Positions 35,035 through 44,420 of a DNA stretch of 64,000 bases are shown here, one piece after another (the first letter of the stretch is position 1; every line of letters starts with the position of its first letter). This DNA is from Mesorhizobium sp. WSM3862 (GTDB taxonomy: Bacteria > Pseudomonadota > Alphaproteobacteria > Rhizobiales > Rhizobiaceae): positions 77,001 to 141,000 of the forward strand of contig NZ_NSGE01000005.1 in NCBI RefSeq assembly GCF_002294985.1, written 5' to 3'. Below the pieces are notes generated by a model. The model saw only the letters and a list, made by a program, of their open reading frames with translations, did no database searches and had not been told where the DNA came from. A program made the position numbers and the translations under genes.

Positions 35035-35466
35035 ATGACCAGCGCCGCCGAAATCATCGCCGCGCTCAGCCTCGAGCCGCACCCCGAGGGCGGCTGGTAT
35101 GCCGAGACGTTTCGCGACGCGGAGGGTGGCACGCGCGGCCATTCGACCGCGATCTATTTCCTTTTGGAGCAAGGCCAGCGTTCGGCCTGGCACCGGGTCA
35201 AGGACGCGGCCGAGGTCTGGCATTTCTATGCTGGCGCGCCGCTGGCTCTCGCCACGCACGAAGAAGGCTCCGGCACCATCGTCGAACATCTATTGGGCGC
35301 GGCACTTTCCGCCGGCGAGCGGCCGCAGATAGTGGTCCCGGCCGGCTGTTGGCAGTCGGCGCGCAGCCTCGGCGGATGGACGCTGGTCGGCTGCACGGTG
35401 GCACCGGGCTTCGATTTCGCCGCCTTCGAGCTGGCCGAGCCGGACTGGCAGCCGAAAACAGCCTAG
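35035..35466 (+). CDS. DUF985-type cupin protein
   Basis: A 143-aa single-domain cupin (cupin_5). Family blocks are LEPHPEGGWYAETFR at the start, AIYFLLEQGQRSAWHRV, EVWHFYAGAPL and the closing VAPGFDFAAFELA. The fold is a small beta barrel; some relatives are sugar epimerase-like but none has a firm reaction. It is probably translated together with gloB, and its stop overlaps the convergent YhhN gene by 4 bases. Confidence 0.9.
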   Translation: MTSAAEIIAALSLEPHPEGGWYAETFRDAEGGTRGHSTAIYFLLEQGQRSAWHRVKDAAEVWHFYAGAPLALATHEEGSGTIVEHLLGAALSAGERPQIVVPAGCWQSARSLGGWTLVGCTVAPGFDFAAFELAEPDWQPKTA

Positions 35467-36134
35467 GCCAGCAGGAAACCAAGCGTGATCGCCAACTGGG
35501 CCGCATAATAGAGCACCCAGACCGCGTAGCGCATCGAGACGCGATGCGGCGAGCTCGCGGCCAGCAGGAAGCGCTCTGCCGCCAGCAGCCCGTCCGATAT
35601 GATGAACAGCACGGCTCCGGCGATGACCCAGGGATGAAAGGTCGTGAGCGCCGAAACACCCATGGCGAGGATCGCCCCGGCATAGACGGCGACCGGAACG
35701 CGCAGGGCAGGTCCGACGCGCCGCCAAAGCGCGGCGAGCATCGTGATAACGAAAACCGCCAGCGCCAGCGCAATGGCGCCGCGCCAGGACTCGGCGGTGA
35801 GCAGGCCGATTCCGCCACCGGCGTTCAGGAACAAGGCGACATAGGCGACATGTGCGGCAAGAAAGCTCGCCAGCCCTGCAAGAAAGACTTTTTCACCGTC
35901 TTGGGAGAGGAACGCGTCGCCGGCGGCGCTGAGCGCCAGCGCTGCGACGAGCAGCGGCGGACCGCCCTGCATGACGGCGAGCGCCGCCAACAAGGCCACG
36001 GCCAGCGTCTTGGCGGCCGAACGGGCGAGGCGTGGCGGCAGCTCGAGCGCAAGGACGTAAATCGCGGCGGCGGCGATCGAGAACAAAAGCGTCGCATTGG
36101 GATTGGCGTCGATGCCGCCTGGAAACGGCATCAT
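35463..36134 (-). CDS. YhhN/TMEM86-family membrane protein (lysoplasmalogenase-like)
   Basis: A 223-aa protein of about eight hydrophobic helices. Motifs typical of YhhN are LSAAGDAFLS near the second helix, FLAAHVAYVALF and IISDGLLA with the conserved aspartate. The animal homologue TMEM86B cleaves the vinyl-ether bond of lysoplasmalogen; bacterial substrates are unclear. Two adjacent ATG codons (36134 or 36131) can serve as start. Confidence 0.86.
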   Translation of the reverse strand: MMPFPGGIDANPNATLLFSIAAAAIYVLALELPPRLARSAAKTLAVALLAALAVMQGGPPLLVAALALSAAGDAFLSQDGEKVFLAGLASFLAAHVAYVALFLNAGGGIGLLTAESWRGAIALALAVFVITMLAALWRRVGPALRVPVAVYAGAILAMGVSALTTFHPWVIAGAVLFIISDGLLAAERFLLAASSPHRVSMRYAVWVLYYAAQLAITLGFLLA

Positions 36135-36277
36135 GCGCGCGCTCCGCCGGTCGCCGGCTTGCGCAGCCCCGAGGCTTCGGCGAGCAGTGCAAACAGCGCC
36201 CACAGGGCGTCCGCCGAGAAACCGATCAGTGTTGCGCGCCCCATGCCCCATCCCCGGAGGCGCGCCGTGGCGCCTAA

Positions 36278-37114
36278 CTATTCGGCTGCTTCGAACCGTC
36301 TTGCGCTGATGGTCAGCGGGCCGATCTGGGTCCCGACCGTGGCGCGGATCGGCGCATATACGCCGGATTGGCCGACGGGTGCAAATGTCACCATCATGCG
36401 GCTTTTGTTCTTCAGGAAGTCCAGCGCCTTGCGGCCCTTGCGATAGCCCGCCACCGGCTCGAAGCCCATCTTGCAGGTCACGGTGTCGCCCTTGTAGCCC
36501 GGCACCGAGATCGAGCCTTTCGAGGCATAGGTCAGCGACAGGTTGGCGCGCATCTCGCCATCGTAGAATTTGACGGTCCGCCCGCAGACCTTGTCCAGGC
36601 TGTCGGCATGGACGACGGTCGCGGCCATCGGATCGACCACCGATTTCAGGTCGCCGGAGCCGACCGGCACCCAATTCTTGGGATCGCGCTTGCCGGGCTC
36701 CGGAACGACCTTCGTCGAGGAGACGTCGCCATCGGCGAAGCGTATGTCGACCACCGATGCCTTCTTGCCGGAAGTATAGTCGGCCCGGAAGGCCCGCGGC
36801 CGCATCTGCTGGCCCGAAATCGTACCCTTCGACGAGATCGTGCCTTTCGTATCGTCGAACAGCTTGGCGATGCCGGCGGCCGAGACGGTGCCATTGATGG
36901 CATAGGTGTCGCCGTCGTAACGGCTGGAAAACGTCGCCCTGGCGACCGAAAGGCCCAGGAACGACACGGTGTATTCGCCCTTGAAGGACTGCGGCGAGGC
37001 AGCAGCGAAGGCGGTTGAAGGCACAGCGACGGCGAGCAGCGCGGCAAGGGCATGGGATGGGCAAAGCATGGCGGCGGCAGGTCCTTGATACTGGCGGAAA
37101 CGCAACGGTTTCAC
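36278..37114 (-). CDS. DUF3108 exported protein
   Basis: Up to 278 aa. After a signal peptide (ALAALLAVAVPSTAFA) comes a DUF3108 beta-rich domain: FKGEYTVSFLGLSVARATF at the start (a lipocalin/LolA-like pattern), YTSGKKASVVDIRF in the middle and CKMGFEPVAGYRKGRKALDF near the end. The GTG at 37114 has AAGGGA upstream; an ATG at 37069 would begin directly with the signal peptide and is equally possible. The family is periplasmic and of unknown function; location beside rpmB is conserved in rhizobia. Confidence 0.85.
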   Translation of the reverse strand: MKPLRFRQYQGPAAAMLCPSHALAALLAVAVPSTAFAAASPQSFKGEYTVSFLGLSVARATFSSRYDGDTYAINGTVSAAGIAKLFDDTKGTISSKGTISGQQMRPRAFRADYTSGKKASVVDIRFADGDVSSTKVVPEPGKRDPKNWVPVGSGDLKSVVDPMAATVVHADSLDKVCGRTVKFYDGEMRANLSLTYASKGSISVPGYKGDTVTCKMGFEPVAGYRKGRKALDFLKNKSRMMVTFAPVGQSGVYAPIRATVGTQIGPLTISARRFEAAE

Positions 37115-37198
37115 CCTGGCAATCCCTTCGCGCAGGGCTTATACGACGAATTCCGGCCTTTATATGGAGCGAGCTTGGCCGCCGCGTAGGTGCCGGAG

Positions 37199-37227
37199 CT
37201 TGACGTAGTGGCGAAATGCAACTATGG
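37199..37227 (+). promoter_or_regulatory. predicted housekeeping promoter of rpmB
   Basis: CTTGAC (37199-37204), 17-bp spacer, CTATGG (37222-37227): near-exact match to the rhizobial housekeeping sigma consensus CTTGAC-N17-CTATAT, about 95 bp upstream of rpmB. The remainder of 37115-37322 shows no ORF. Confidence 0.75.
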
Positions 37228-37322
37228 AACGCCAACTTTTCCAAAGGCCGCCTGACCGAGACCGCGCGCCGCCTGGCGCGGGCAGAATGGTTTGGCAGGT
37301 TTAGAACTGAAGGTTAGACAAG

Positions 37323-37619
37323 ATGTCCCGCACCTGCGAGCTCACTGCCAAGGCAGTCCAGACCGGCCACAATGTGAGCCATGCCAACAACAAGACCAAG
37401 CGTCGCTTCCTGCCCAACCTGGTCAATGTGACGCTGATTTCCGAAGTGCTGAACCAGAACGTTCGCCTGCGCATTTCGGCCAACGCGCTGCGTTCGGTCG
37501 AGCATCGCGGCGGCCTCGACGCGTTCCTGGCCAAGGCCGACGCCAAGGAGCTGTCGCAGCGCGCTCGCCTGCTGAAGAAGCAGATCGCCAAGAAGCTCGC
37601 CGAGCAGTCGGCCGCCTAA
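37323..37619 (+). CDS. rpmB: 50S ribosomal protein L28
   Basis: A 98-aa basic protein with the L28 start [20 protein letters not shown] and the central [15 protein letters not shown]. It is the long alphaproteobacterial form, with a lysine/alanine-rich C-terminal helix beyond the about 78 residues of E. coli L28. It is a structural protein of the large ribosomal subunit. It has its own strong promoter and is followed by a stem-loop and the queuosine-precursor transporter. Confidence 0.97.
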   Translation: MSRTCELTAKAVQTGHNVSHANNKTKRRFLPNLVNVTLISEVLNQNVRLRISANALRSVEHRGGLDAFLAKADAKELSQRARLLKKQIAKKLAEQSAA

Positions 37620-37650
37620 AGCTCTCTTTTCAGGCGGGGGACGACCGCCT

Positions 37651-37677
37651 CGAGCACCGGCTCCAAACTGGTGCTCG
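37651..37677 (+). terminator. stem-loop after rpmB, possible weak terminator
   Basis: CGAGCACCGG (37651-37660) pairs with CTGGTGCTCG (37668-37677) with one G-U pair and a 7-base loop. No T-run follows, so it may only protect or attenuate the rpmB message, or be part of the leader of the next gene. Confidence 0.4.
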
Positions 37678-37704
37678 GACAGTGAGCGCCGTCATGACGC
37701 TCGG

Positions 37705-37733
37705 CTGGTTCCATTACCCAGGATAAAAAAATG
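37705..37733 (+). ncRNA. preQ1-I-like riboswitch enclosing the start codon of the queuosine-precursor transporter
   Basis: The order GGTTC, ACCC, then an A-run directly before the start codon is the preQ1-I consensus. P1 is CTGG/CCAG (37705-37708 with 37718-37721). The loop CATT (37712-37715) can pair with AATG (37730-37733), giving the P2 of an H-type pseudoknot, and that AATG contains the ATG start codon. The C before the 3' arm of P1 (37717) is at the ligand-pairing position. AGGA (37720-37723) is the ribosome site, so binding of preQ1 would hide both. The gene downstream is a queuosine-precursor transporter, as expected for this class. Confidence 0.72.
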
Positions 37734-38408
37734 AACTTCCTTTCACGATACCTGCCTTTCGTGGCTGCCATGGCGCTTGTCGTCGTGGCGTCCAACATCC
37801 TTGTCCAGTTCCCGATGCAGGGCCAGATCGGCGGCCTGTCGCTGGCCGACCTGCTCACCTGGGGCGCCTTCACCTATCCTTTCTCCTTCCTGGTCACCGA
37901 TCTTGCCAATCGTCGCTACGGCCCGGCGGTGGCGCGCAAAGTGGTCTTCGTCGGCTTCATGACGGCGGTCGTCTGCTCGATCCTCGTTCCGCCCTTCCTG
38001 TTCCGCCACGGTCTGATCGCGTTCGAGACCGCCGCTGACCGGCTGGTGCGAATCGCGGCCGCGTCCGGCGCCGCCTTCCTCGCCGCACAACTGCTCGACG
38101 TGACCGTGTTCAATCGTCTGCGCCGGCAAAGCTGGTGGCGCGCGCCGATCGTCGGCACGCTGGTCGGCTCTGTCTTCGACACGGTGGTGTTCTTCGGCGT
38201 CGGCTTCTCCGCCGCCTTCGCCTTTGTCGGGCCGAACGACGGCTTCGCGCTGGAGACGGCACCGCTGATGGGCGTGATGCCTGTCGAAACCATGCGCTGG
38301 GTGTCCTGGGCGCTTGGCGATCTCTCGGTCAAACTGATCATCGCGGTGGTGGCACTGATCCCCTACCGGCTGCTTGCCGCCCGCTGGAGCCAGCCGGCCA
38401 TCGCCTGA
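37731..38408 (+). CDS. queuosine precursor transporter (VUT/YhhQ family)
   Basis: A 225-aa integral membrane protein with about six helices. YhhQ-family marks are VVASNILVQFP, the ADLLTWGAFTYPFSFLVTD region with its acidic residue, and GSVFDTVVFFGVGF. Members import queuine-pathway precursors (preQ0/preQ1) for tRNA queuosine modification. The ATG at 37731 lies within the predicted preQ1-I pseudoknot, which supports both the start and the function. Confidence 0.92.
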   Translation: MNFLSRYLPFVAAMALVVVASNILVQFPMQGQIGGLSLADLLTWGAFTYPFSFLVTDLANRRYGPAVARKVVFVGFMTAVVCSILVPPFLFRHGLIAFETAADRLVRIAAASGAAFLAAQLLDVTVFNRLRRQSWWRAPIVGTLVGSVFDTVVFFGVGFSAAFAFVGPNDGFALETAPLMGVMPVETMRWVSWALGDLSVKLIIAVVALIPYRLLAARWSQPAIA

Positions 38409-38494
38409 CCCTTGAAGCGGCCCTTCGCGGCTTTACGCTTTGTTACGGCCATTGGTGCAGGATCGCCAAAACGATCCAGGACATTGCCATCAGC

Positions 38495-40273
38495 ATGACC
38501 ATCCAGGGCACCGGTTGGAAACATGACCTTCTGCTTGCGCTCTGCGCGACGCTGCTCGTGCTGGGGATCAATGCGATCTCCGGCTTCCCAACGATCGCGG
38601 ACCTTGGCGCCGACAATGACAGCATGCTGAGGCTGGTCGAAGTTCGCGACCTCTTGGCTGGACAGGGCTGGTTCGATCTTCATCAATACAGGATGGGCCT
38701 GACCGGCGGCTTCGTCATGCACTGGTCGCGGCTGGTCGACACCCCGATCGCGCTGATCATCTTCACCTTCCAGGCCCTGGGCGCCAGCACGGCTGCCGCT
38801 GAAAAGGCAGCGCAGATCATCTGGCCGCTTTCCCTGTATGGACTCACCATATTCGTCATCCTGCGCGCCTCCCGGCGTCTCGCCGGTACGGACGTGGCGA
38901 TGCCTGCGCTGGTCCTGTCCACTGCGGCGCTGTTCTTTATCGGCATCTTCCACCCTGGCACGCTTGACCACCACAACGTCCAGCTCCTGCTCACGGCAGC
39001 CAGTCTCTGGCTTATGACGGAGGCTCCCTTCCGGCGGTCAGCCGCTCTTCTGTCCGGCCTGTGTGCAGGCCTCACCCTTGCCGTCGGGATGGAGACAGCG
39101 CCTTATGTGGCCACACTTGGCGCCTGCGCCGCCGTGCTCTTCATCTTCGATGAAAGGGAGCGCCAGACCGCGCGCGGCTTCGGCATCGGATTTGCCGCGA
39201 TAGCCTTGGTGGTTCTTGTTGCCACCATACCGCCGTCGGCCTGGGGCGTGGCCGAGTGCGACGCCTTCTCGGCTTTCCAGTTCGTCATCGCGGCGCTGTC
39301 GGGCTTTGGACTCGCGGCGATTGCGTGTCTACCCGGACAGTCGACGGCTAAGAGGCGGTTCCTCTCAATGTCCGCGTTGGCCGTTGCAATTGCGGCCGTT
39401 GCGCTCCTGTTCTTTCCGCAATGCCTGGCATCGCCCTATGCCGGCATGGATGAGCGCATTCGCACCTATTGGCTGAACGACGTCGTTGAGGCGCAGCCCT
39501 TCCTCAGCGTGGCCGTGAACGAGCCGAAGCTGATGGCGGCGCGTTATGTGACGCCCTTCATCGCAATCCTGTTGATTGGCCTTCAGCTGCGCAGCCGCCG
39601 CCTGCGCCGCGAGGAAGCCCTTACCGCCGTGCTGCTGATCGTCGCTTTCGCCGTCAGCCTATGGCAGGTGCGCGGCTCGACCTTCTCGGTTGCCTTCGCG
39701 GTGCTGCCGCTCTCGACCTGGATCGCCGGGGTTCGCCTGCAGGCAACCGCCGCGCAATCGTGGCGCGTCTCCACCCGCATCGCGGCGGCATGGCTGGTGT
39801 CGCTCAATGCGACCTGGGCCGGCGTCGCCGTCGCCGCGCAGTCCGTGGTCCAAAAGGCACCCACCAAGATCAATTCCGATGCCGATCATGCGCTGACCTG
39901 CGGCAAGGCCTCGGACTTCAGCGACCTGGCCGGCATGCCGGCAACGACGGTGCTTGCGTCCTCCAATCTCGGCTCCCCCATCCTGATGTTCACCGGCCAT
40001 AGGGCGTTGGCCGGCCCCTATCATCGCAATGTCAGCGGCAATCTCGCCATGCTCGACGCCTTCATGGGAACGCCGGATGCCGCCCGCGCCATCGTTGAGC
40101 GCGAGCACGTCGGGCTGGTTGCCATATGCCGCGGCAATTCGGAAGAGCTTTCGCTCGCCGCCCAAGCTCCCACGGGCTTGGCCGCGCGGCTGCTGAAGCG
40201 GGACGTTCCCGATTGGCTGGAACTGGACAGCGCGACGGCGAACAAGCCGGTAGAGATCTATAAAGTCCACTGA
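38495..40273 (+). CDS. polytopic GT-C-type membrane protein (STT3/PMT-like)
   Basis: A 592-aa protein with about 11-13 hydrophobic helices in the first 420 residues and a soluble C-terminal region of about 150. The first periplasmic loop has DLGADNDSMLRLVEVRDLL and MHWSRLVDTPIAL, and a later loop has GTLDHHNVQLLL. These resemble the DxxxxLR, HW and DHH motifs of STT3/PglB-like GT-C enzymes, but no WWDYG motif is present. It is probably a lipid-linked sugar transferase acting outside the inner membrane. An ATG at 38495 starts the first helix. Confidence 0.7.
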   Translation: MTIQGTGWKHDLLLALCATLLVLGINAISGFPTIADLGADNDSMLRLVEVRDLLAGQGWFDLHQYRMGLTGGFVMHWSRLVDTPIALIIFTFQALGASTAAAEKAAQIIWPLSLYGLTIFVILRASRRLAGTDVAMPALVLSTAALFFIGIFHPGTLDHHNVQLLLTAASLWLMTEAPFRRSAALLSGLCAGLTLAVGMETAPYVATLGACAAVLFIFDERERQTARGFGIGFAAIALVVLVATIPPSAWGVAECDAFSAFQFVIAALSGFGLAAIACLPGQSTAKRRFLSMSALAVAIAAVALLFFPQCLASPYAGMDERIRTYWLNDVVEAQPFLSVAVNEPKLMAARYVTPFIAILLIGLQLRSRRLRREEALTAVLLIVAFAVSLWQVRGSTFSVAFAVLPLSTWIAGVRLQATAAQSWRVSTRIAAAWLVSLNATWAGVAVAAQSVVQKAPTKINSDADHALTCGKASDFSDLAGMPATTVLASSNLGSPILMFTGHRALAGPYHRNVSGNLAMLDAFMGTPDAARAIVEREHVGLVAICRGNSEELSLAAQAPTGLAARLLKRDVPDWLELDSATANKPVEIYKVH

Positions 40274-40340
40274 GGGCCGGCAACTTCGGGGAAAATGCGC
40301 AGCGAATTTCCGTCCCGAATTGGACAAAATCAAGCACCGC

Positions 40341-41363
40341 TCAGTCCTGGTGCAGGATGAATTCCAGGTAGAGGTTCCGCTGCAGGATCGATTGATTGTC
40401 GTCCGAGACCAGCGACACCATCAGCGCGCCGTCGTCGCGGGTCCAGACGTCGAGCCCTTCCATATTGTCGATCTGGTAGCCCATATCGGCGTCGATCAGC
40501 ACCGGGCCGTCGGCGACCGCGCCCTTCTCGATGCTCTCGCCATAGATACGCCTCAGCCGCATCTTCACCCCGCGCGCCATCGAGAAGCTGCGTTCGAGTA
40601 GCAGCAGGTCGCCATCGGGCAGGAAGGCGCCGTCGGTGATGTCGAAATTGCCGTTGCGCTTGACGGTGAAGACGCCCTTCCTCGGTCCCTCGATGATGGC
40701 GGCATAGATGTTGCCGGCCTTGTCGAGGCTCTTTTCCGACACCACGACCAGGCCGCCCTCGTGCTGGCCGTAAGGATTGGCGTGGGTGACCGTCTCGAAG
40801 CCGCGGTTCTGGCGCAGCTCCCGCGCCGGGACCAGATAGTCGAGCGTCTTGAACGGCGCCTTCATATTGTCCGGCTCGACCTTGAACTGGACGACGCGCT
40901 GGTCGCGCTCGAAACCGACGGTGGCGATACCGTCCTTGACCGCGAGGCCTTCGGCGTCGACCTCCCATTTCTTCTCGATCGGCTGGCCCGAGGCGTCGAC
41001 CATCTGCTGCATGCGGAAATTCGACACGCCCGAGGGGCGCTTGTCGGCATCGTGGGTGATGGTGCCGAAGAACCAGAAGCCGGTATCGGTGACGCCAATG
41101 AAATCGCTGCCTGATTTGAGGAAGCGGAAAGCCGAAAGTGCGCCGAAATCGCGCGACGGCGAGGTCATCTCCAGCCCGCCGACGAACTCGAGCGACCCGA
41201 ACTGTTTCCGGTCGCGGCCGATATGGAACTCGGTGATCGGCCGCGCTGAAACTTCGATCGTCTCAACCGCAGCGCCTCCCTCGGCGAAGACTGGAGAGGC
41301 GGCCGAACAGACCAGCGCGCAAACAAAAGCCGTCCGCCGGCATCCGCCTCGCGAAAGGATCAT
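40341..41363 (-). CDS. esterase-like/phytase-like secreted protein
   Basis: A 340-aa protein with a signal peptide ([20 protein letters not shown]) and the esterase-like-activity-of-phytase domain. Visible blocks are [35 protein letters not shown], the RGFETVTH region and [12 protein letters not shown] near the end. Members are beta-propeller-like exported hydrolases; the phosphate-ester substrate is not established. Its ATG overlaps the stop of cobT (ATGA), so the two are translationally coupled, as in other rhizobia. Confidence 0.88.
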   Translation of the reverse strand: MILSRGGCRRTAFVCALVCSAASPVFAEGGAAVETIEVSARPITEFHIGRDRKQFGSLEFVGGLEMTSPSRDFGALSAFRFLKSGSDFIGVTDTGFWFFGTITHDADKRPSGVSNFRMQQMVDASGQPIEKKWEVDAEGLAVKDGIATVGFERDQRVVQFKVEPDNMKAPFKTLDYLVPARELRQNRGFETVTHANPYGQHEGGLVVVSEKSLDKAGNIYAAIIEGPRKGVFTVKRNGNFDITDGAFLPDGDLLLLERSFSMARGVKMRLRRIYGESIEKGAVADGPVLIDADMGYQIDNMEGLDVWTRDDGALMVSLVSDDNQSILQRNLYLEFILHQD

Positions 41364-43258
41364 CCGGCGCGCCTCAAGCCACCGCGCCGCGTGTCGCGCG
41401 CGCTCTCCTCGCCGAACAGCGATGCCAATTGCTCCGTCATGGCGCCGGCCAGCTCTTCGGCATCGACGATGGTGACGGCGCGGCGATAGTAGCGCGTGAC
41501 ATCGTGGCCGATGCCGATGGCTAAAAGCTCCACCGGCGAGCGCGTCTCGATGAGATCGATCACCGCGCGCAAATGGCGCTCCAGATAGTTGCCGGGGTTG
41601 ACCGAGAGCGTAGAATCGTCGACCGGCGCGCCGTCTGAGATCATCATCAGGATCTTGCGCTGTTCCGGCCGGCCGATCAGCCGGTTGTGCGCCCAAAGCA
41701 GAGCCTCGCCGTCGATGTTTTCCTTGAGCAAGCCCTCGCGCATCATCAGGCCGAGATTGCGGCGCGCGCGCCGCCACGGATGGTCGGCGGACTTGTAGAT
41801 GATGTGGCGCAGATCGTTGAGCCGGCCAGGATTCGACGGCTTGCCGTCCTTCAGCCACTTCTCGCGTGCCTGCCCACCTTTCCACGCACGTGTGGTGAAG
41901 CCGAGGATTTCCACCGAAACCCCGCAGCGCTCCAGAGTGCGCGCCAGGATGTCGGCGCAAGTCGCGGCAACCGTGATCGGCCGCCCGCGCATCGAGCCCG
42001 AATTGTCGAGCACCAGCGACACCACCGTGTCGCGGAACTTGGTGTCGCGCTCCTGCTTGAAGGACAACGGCTGCATCGGATCGATAACGACGCGCACCAG
42101 CCTGGATGGATCGAGATAGCCCTCCTCCAGGTCGAAATCCCAGGAACGGTTCTGCTGCGCCATCAGGCGGCGCTGCAGCCGGTTGGCCAAGCGGCCGACG
42201 ACGCCGGAGAGATTGGCGAGCTGCTTGTCGAGGAAGGCGCGCAGCCGGTCGAGTTCCTCTTCCTCGCAAAGGTCCTCGGCGCCGACCGTCTCGTCGAAGG
42301 CGGTGGTGAAGACCTTGTAGTCGATGTCCTTCGGCAGGTTGAGGAACGGATTGTCGTTGCGGCGCGCCTCGCCCGGCGTCTCGGCGTCGGAATCATCCTC
42401 GTCGGAAAGGTCGTCCGATGTGGCGTCGGTCGCCTCCGTTTCGGCCGACTCTTCCTCGTCGGCGGAAGCCTCCGCGTCCTCGGACTGCGACTGTTCGGAG
42501 CCGGAATCGTCCTCGCCGCCTTCCTCGCTCTGCTCCTCGCCCTGCTGCTCGTTTTCCTCGTTGTCCTCGGAGTCTTCCGTCTCCTGGTCGTCGCCGAGCT
42601 CCTCGGCCATCTCCATGGAGACGAGCATGTCGCGTACGATGCGGGCGAAGGCTTGCTGGTCATCGAGCCTGGACGACAGGCCGTCGAGGTCGCTGCTGGC
42701 CTTTTCCTCGACCCAGGGCCGCCACAGATCGACCAGTCGCTCGCCGCTCTTCGGCACGGTGCGGCCGGTAAGCTTTTCGCGCACCATCAGCGCCACCGCC
42801 TCCTCGAGCGGGGCGTCGGCCTTGTCCTTGACGTCGACCAGGTTTGCCCTGGCGTATTTGTCCTCGAGCATCGAGCCGATATTGTCGGCCACGCCCTGCA
42901 TGGCGCGGCTGCCGATCGCCTCGACGCGGGCCTGCTCGACGGCATCGAAAATAGCCCGCGCGAGCTTGCCTTCCGGCGCCAGCTTGCTGTGGATGCGCTG
43001 ATCGTGGCAGGCGCGCTTCAGCGCCATGGAATCGCCGATGCCGCGGGTGATCGCGATGTCGGTCCGGGAAGCCTTCTTCGGCAGTTCGGGCAGGCGGGCG
43101 CGGTTGCCGGCCAGCGCCGGCCGGTCCTTGGCGAAGCCGACCTCGAGATCCTTGTCGCCGGCGACGGCGCGCATGCAGACGATGACGGCGCGCTTGAAGC
43201 TGTCCGCTTCAGACCCGTTCTTCGGCTTGTTGCGCGTGTTGTCGCCCGGACCCGCCAT
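41360..43258 (-). CDS. cobT: aerobic cobaltochelatase subunit CobT
   Basis: A 632-aa subunit of the CobNST complex that inserts cobalt into hydrogenobyrinate a,c-diamide in aerobic vitamin B12 synthesis. It has an N-terminal helical domain, a very acidic Glu/Asp/Ser stretch (about residues 205-300) and a C-terminal VWA domain with the MIDAS motif LDNSGSMRG (near residue 420). The length is typical. It lies 53 bp downstream of cobS; cobN is not in the window. Confidence 0.96.
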   Translation of the reverse strand: MAGPGDNTRNKPKNGSEADSFKRAVIVCMRAVAGDKDLEVGFAKDRPALAGNRARLPELPKKASRTDIAITRGIGDSMALKRACHDQRIHSKLAPEGKLARAIFDAVEQARVEAIGSRAMQGVADNIGSMLEDKYARANLVDVKDKADAPLEEAVALMVREKLTGRTVPKSGERLVDLWRPWVEEKASSDLDGLSSRLDDQQAFARIVRDMLVSMEMAEELGDDQETEDSEDNEENEQQGEEQSEEGGEDDSGSEQSQSEDAEASADEEESAETEATDATSDDLSDEDDSDAETPGEARRNDNPFLNLPKDIDYKVFTTAFDETVGAEDLCEEEELDRLRAFLDKQLANLSGVVGRLANRLQRRLMAQQNRSWDFDLEEGYLDPSRLVRVVIDPMQPLSFKQERDTKFRDTVVSLVLDNSGSMRGRPITVAATCADILARTLERCGVSVEILGFTTRAWKGGQAREKWLKDGKPSNPGRLNDLRHIIYKSADHPWRRARRNLGLMMREGLLKENIDGEALLWAHNRLIGRPEQRKILMMISDGAPVDDSTLSVNPGNYLERHLRAVIDLIETRSPVELLAIGIGHDVTRYYRRAVTIVDAEELAGAMTEQLASLFGEESARDTRRGGLRRAG

Positions 43259-43311
43259 CGATCATTCCCTGCGCGTTGTGGTCCGAAAGGCCAAGCCTTC
43301 CGGCACGCGCC

Positions 43312-44298
43312 TTACCCCAGCACCACGTTGGCGGCGCTCTCCGGCAGATCCTCGCCGAAGGCGCGCTGGTAGAATTCGGCGACCACCGAACGCTCCAGCT
43401 CGTCGCATTTGTTGAGGAAGGTGAGCCGGAACGCCATGCCGATATCGCCGAAGATCTCGGCGTTCTCGGCCCAGGTGATGACCGTGCGCGGGCTCATCAC
43501 CGTCGACAGGTCGCCATTGATGAAGGCCGAGCGCGTCATGTCGGCGACGCGCACCATCTTGTTGACGATCTCTTTGCCCTTGCTGTCGCGATAGTGCTTG
43601 GCCTTGGCCAGCACGATCGACACCTCGTTGTCGTGCGGCAGGTAGTTGAGCGTGGTGACGATCGACCAGCGGTCCATCTGCGCCTGATTGATCTGCTGCG
43701 TGCCGTGATAGAGGCCGGTGGTGTCGCCGAGACCCACCGTGTTGGCGGTGGCGAACAGCCGGAAAGCCGGATGCGGGCGTATGACGCGGCTCTGGTCGAG
43801 CAGCGTCAGCCGGCCCGACGATTCCAGCACGCGCTGGATGACGAACATCACGTCCGGGCGTCCGGCATCGTACTCGTCGAAGCAGAGTGCGACGTTGTGC
43901 TGATAGGCCCAGGGCAGGATGCCGTCGCGAAATTCCGTGACCTGCAGGCCTTCCTTGACGACTATGGCGTCCTTGCCGACGAGATCGATGCGGCTGACAT
44001 GGCTGTCGAGATTGACGCGCACGCAGGGCCAGTTGAGGCGCGCGGCAACCTGCTCGATATGGGTGGACTTGCCGGTGCCGTGATAGCCCGACACCATGAC
44101 GCGGCGGTTGTAGGCGAAGCCGGCGAGGATCGCCAAAGTCGTTGCCTTGTCGAACAGATAGTCCGGGTCGATGTCGGGCACGTGCTCGGTCGCCGCCGAA
44201 TAGGCCGGAACCACCATCTTGGAGTCGAAGCCGAATTTCTCCTTCACCGGCACCGTCGTATCGGGCAGGTTGGCGATGTCGCGATCGACCTTGTTCAT
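43312..44298 (-). CDS. cobS: aerobic cobaltochelatase subunit CobS
   Basis: A 328-aa AAA+ ATPase of the MoxR-like group. Walker A is [10 protein letters not shown] (near residue 76), Walker B is [13 protein letters not shown] and sensor 1 is [12 protein letters not shown]. It forms the ATP-driven ring with CobT that powers cobalt insertion by CobN. The ATG at 44298 ([11 protein letters not shown]) matches the usual N-terminus; an in-frame TTG at 44343 is less likely. Confidence 0.96.
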   Translation of the reverse strand: MNKVDRDIANLPDTTVPVKEKFGFDSKMVVPAYSAATEHVPDIDPDYLFDKATTLAILAGFAYNRRVMVSGYHGTGKSTHIEQVAARLNWPCVRVNLDSHVSRIDLVGKDAIVVKEGLQVTEFRDGILPWAYQHNVALCFDEYDAGRPDVMFVIQRVLESSGRLTLLDQSRVIRPHPAFRLFATANTVGLGDTTGLYHGTQQINQAQMDRWSIVTTLNYLPHDNEVSIVLAKAKHYRDSKGKEIVNKMVRVADMTRSAFINGDLSTVMSPRTVITWAENAEIFGDIGMAFRLTFLNKCDELERSVVAEFYQRAFGEDLPESAANVVLG

Positions 44299-44372
44299 CT
44301 CTATCAACGTCTCCACGGGCGAAACGCCGCGTTTCGCCGGCAATCGATTTGTTCGGGGGCGGTCTTAGAGCC

Positions 44373-44399
44373 TTTTCCAACCTTATGAAAGTTGGAAAA
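44373..44399. repeat. 9-bp perfect stem-loop between the DnaJ-domain and cobS genes
   Basis: TTTTCCAAC and GTTGGAAAA enclose a 9-base loop. The same stem, often extended by GAGCC/GGCTC, is in my recollection a frequent intergenic element in rhizobial genomes, so this is probably one copy of a dispersed repeat. It sits 75 bp upstream of cobS and 22 bp beyond the end of the DnaJ-domain gene. Confidence 0.55.
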
Positions 44400-44420
44400 C
44401 GACATGGACCGTAGGGTCGC

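Noticed and set aside
40341..42269. 642-codon frame joining a phytase-like protein to upstream sequence
   Set aside because: Everything upstream of 41363 is the shadow of cobT; the signal peptide begins at 41363.
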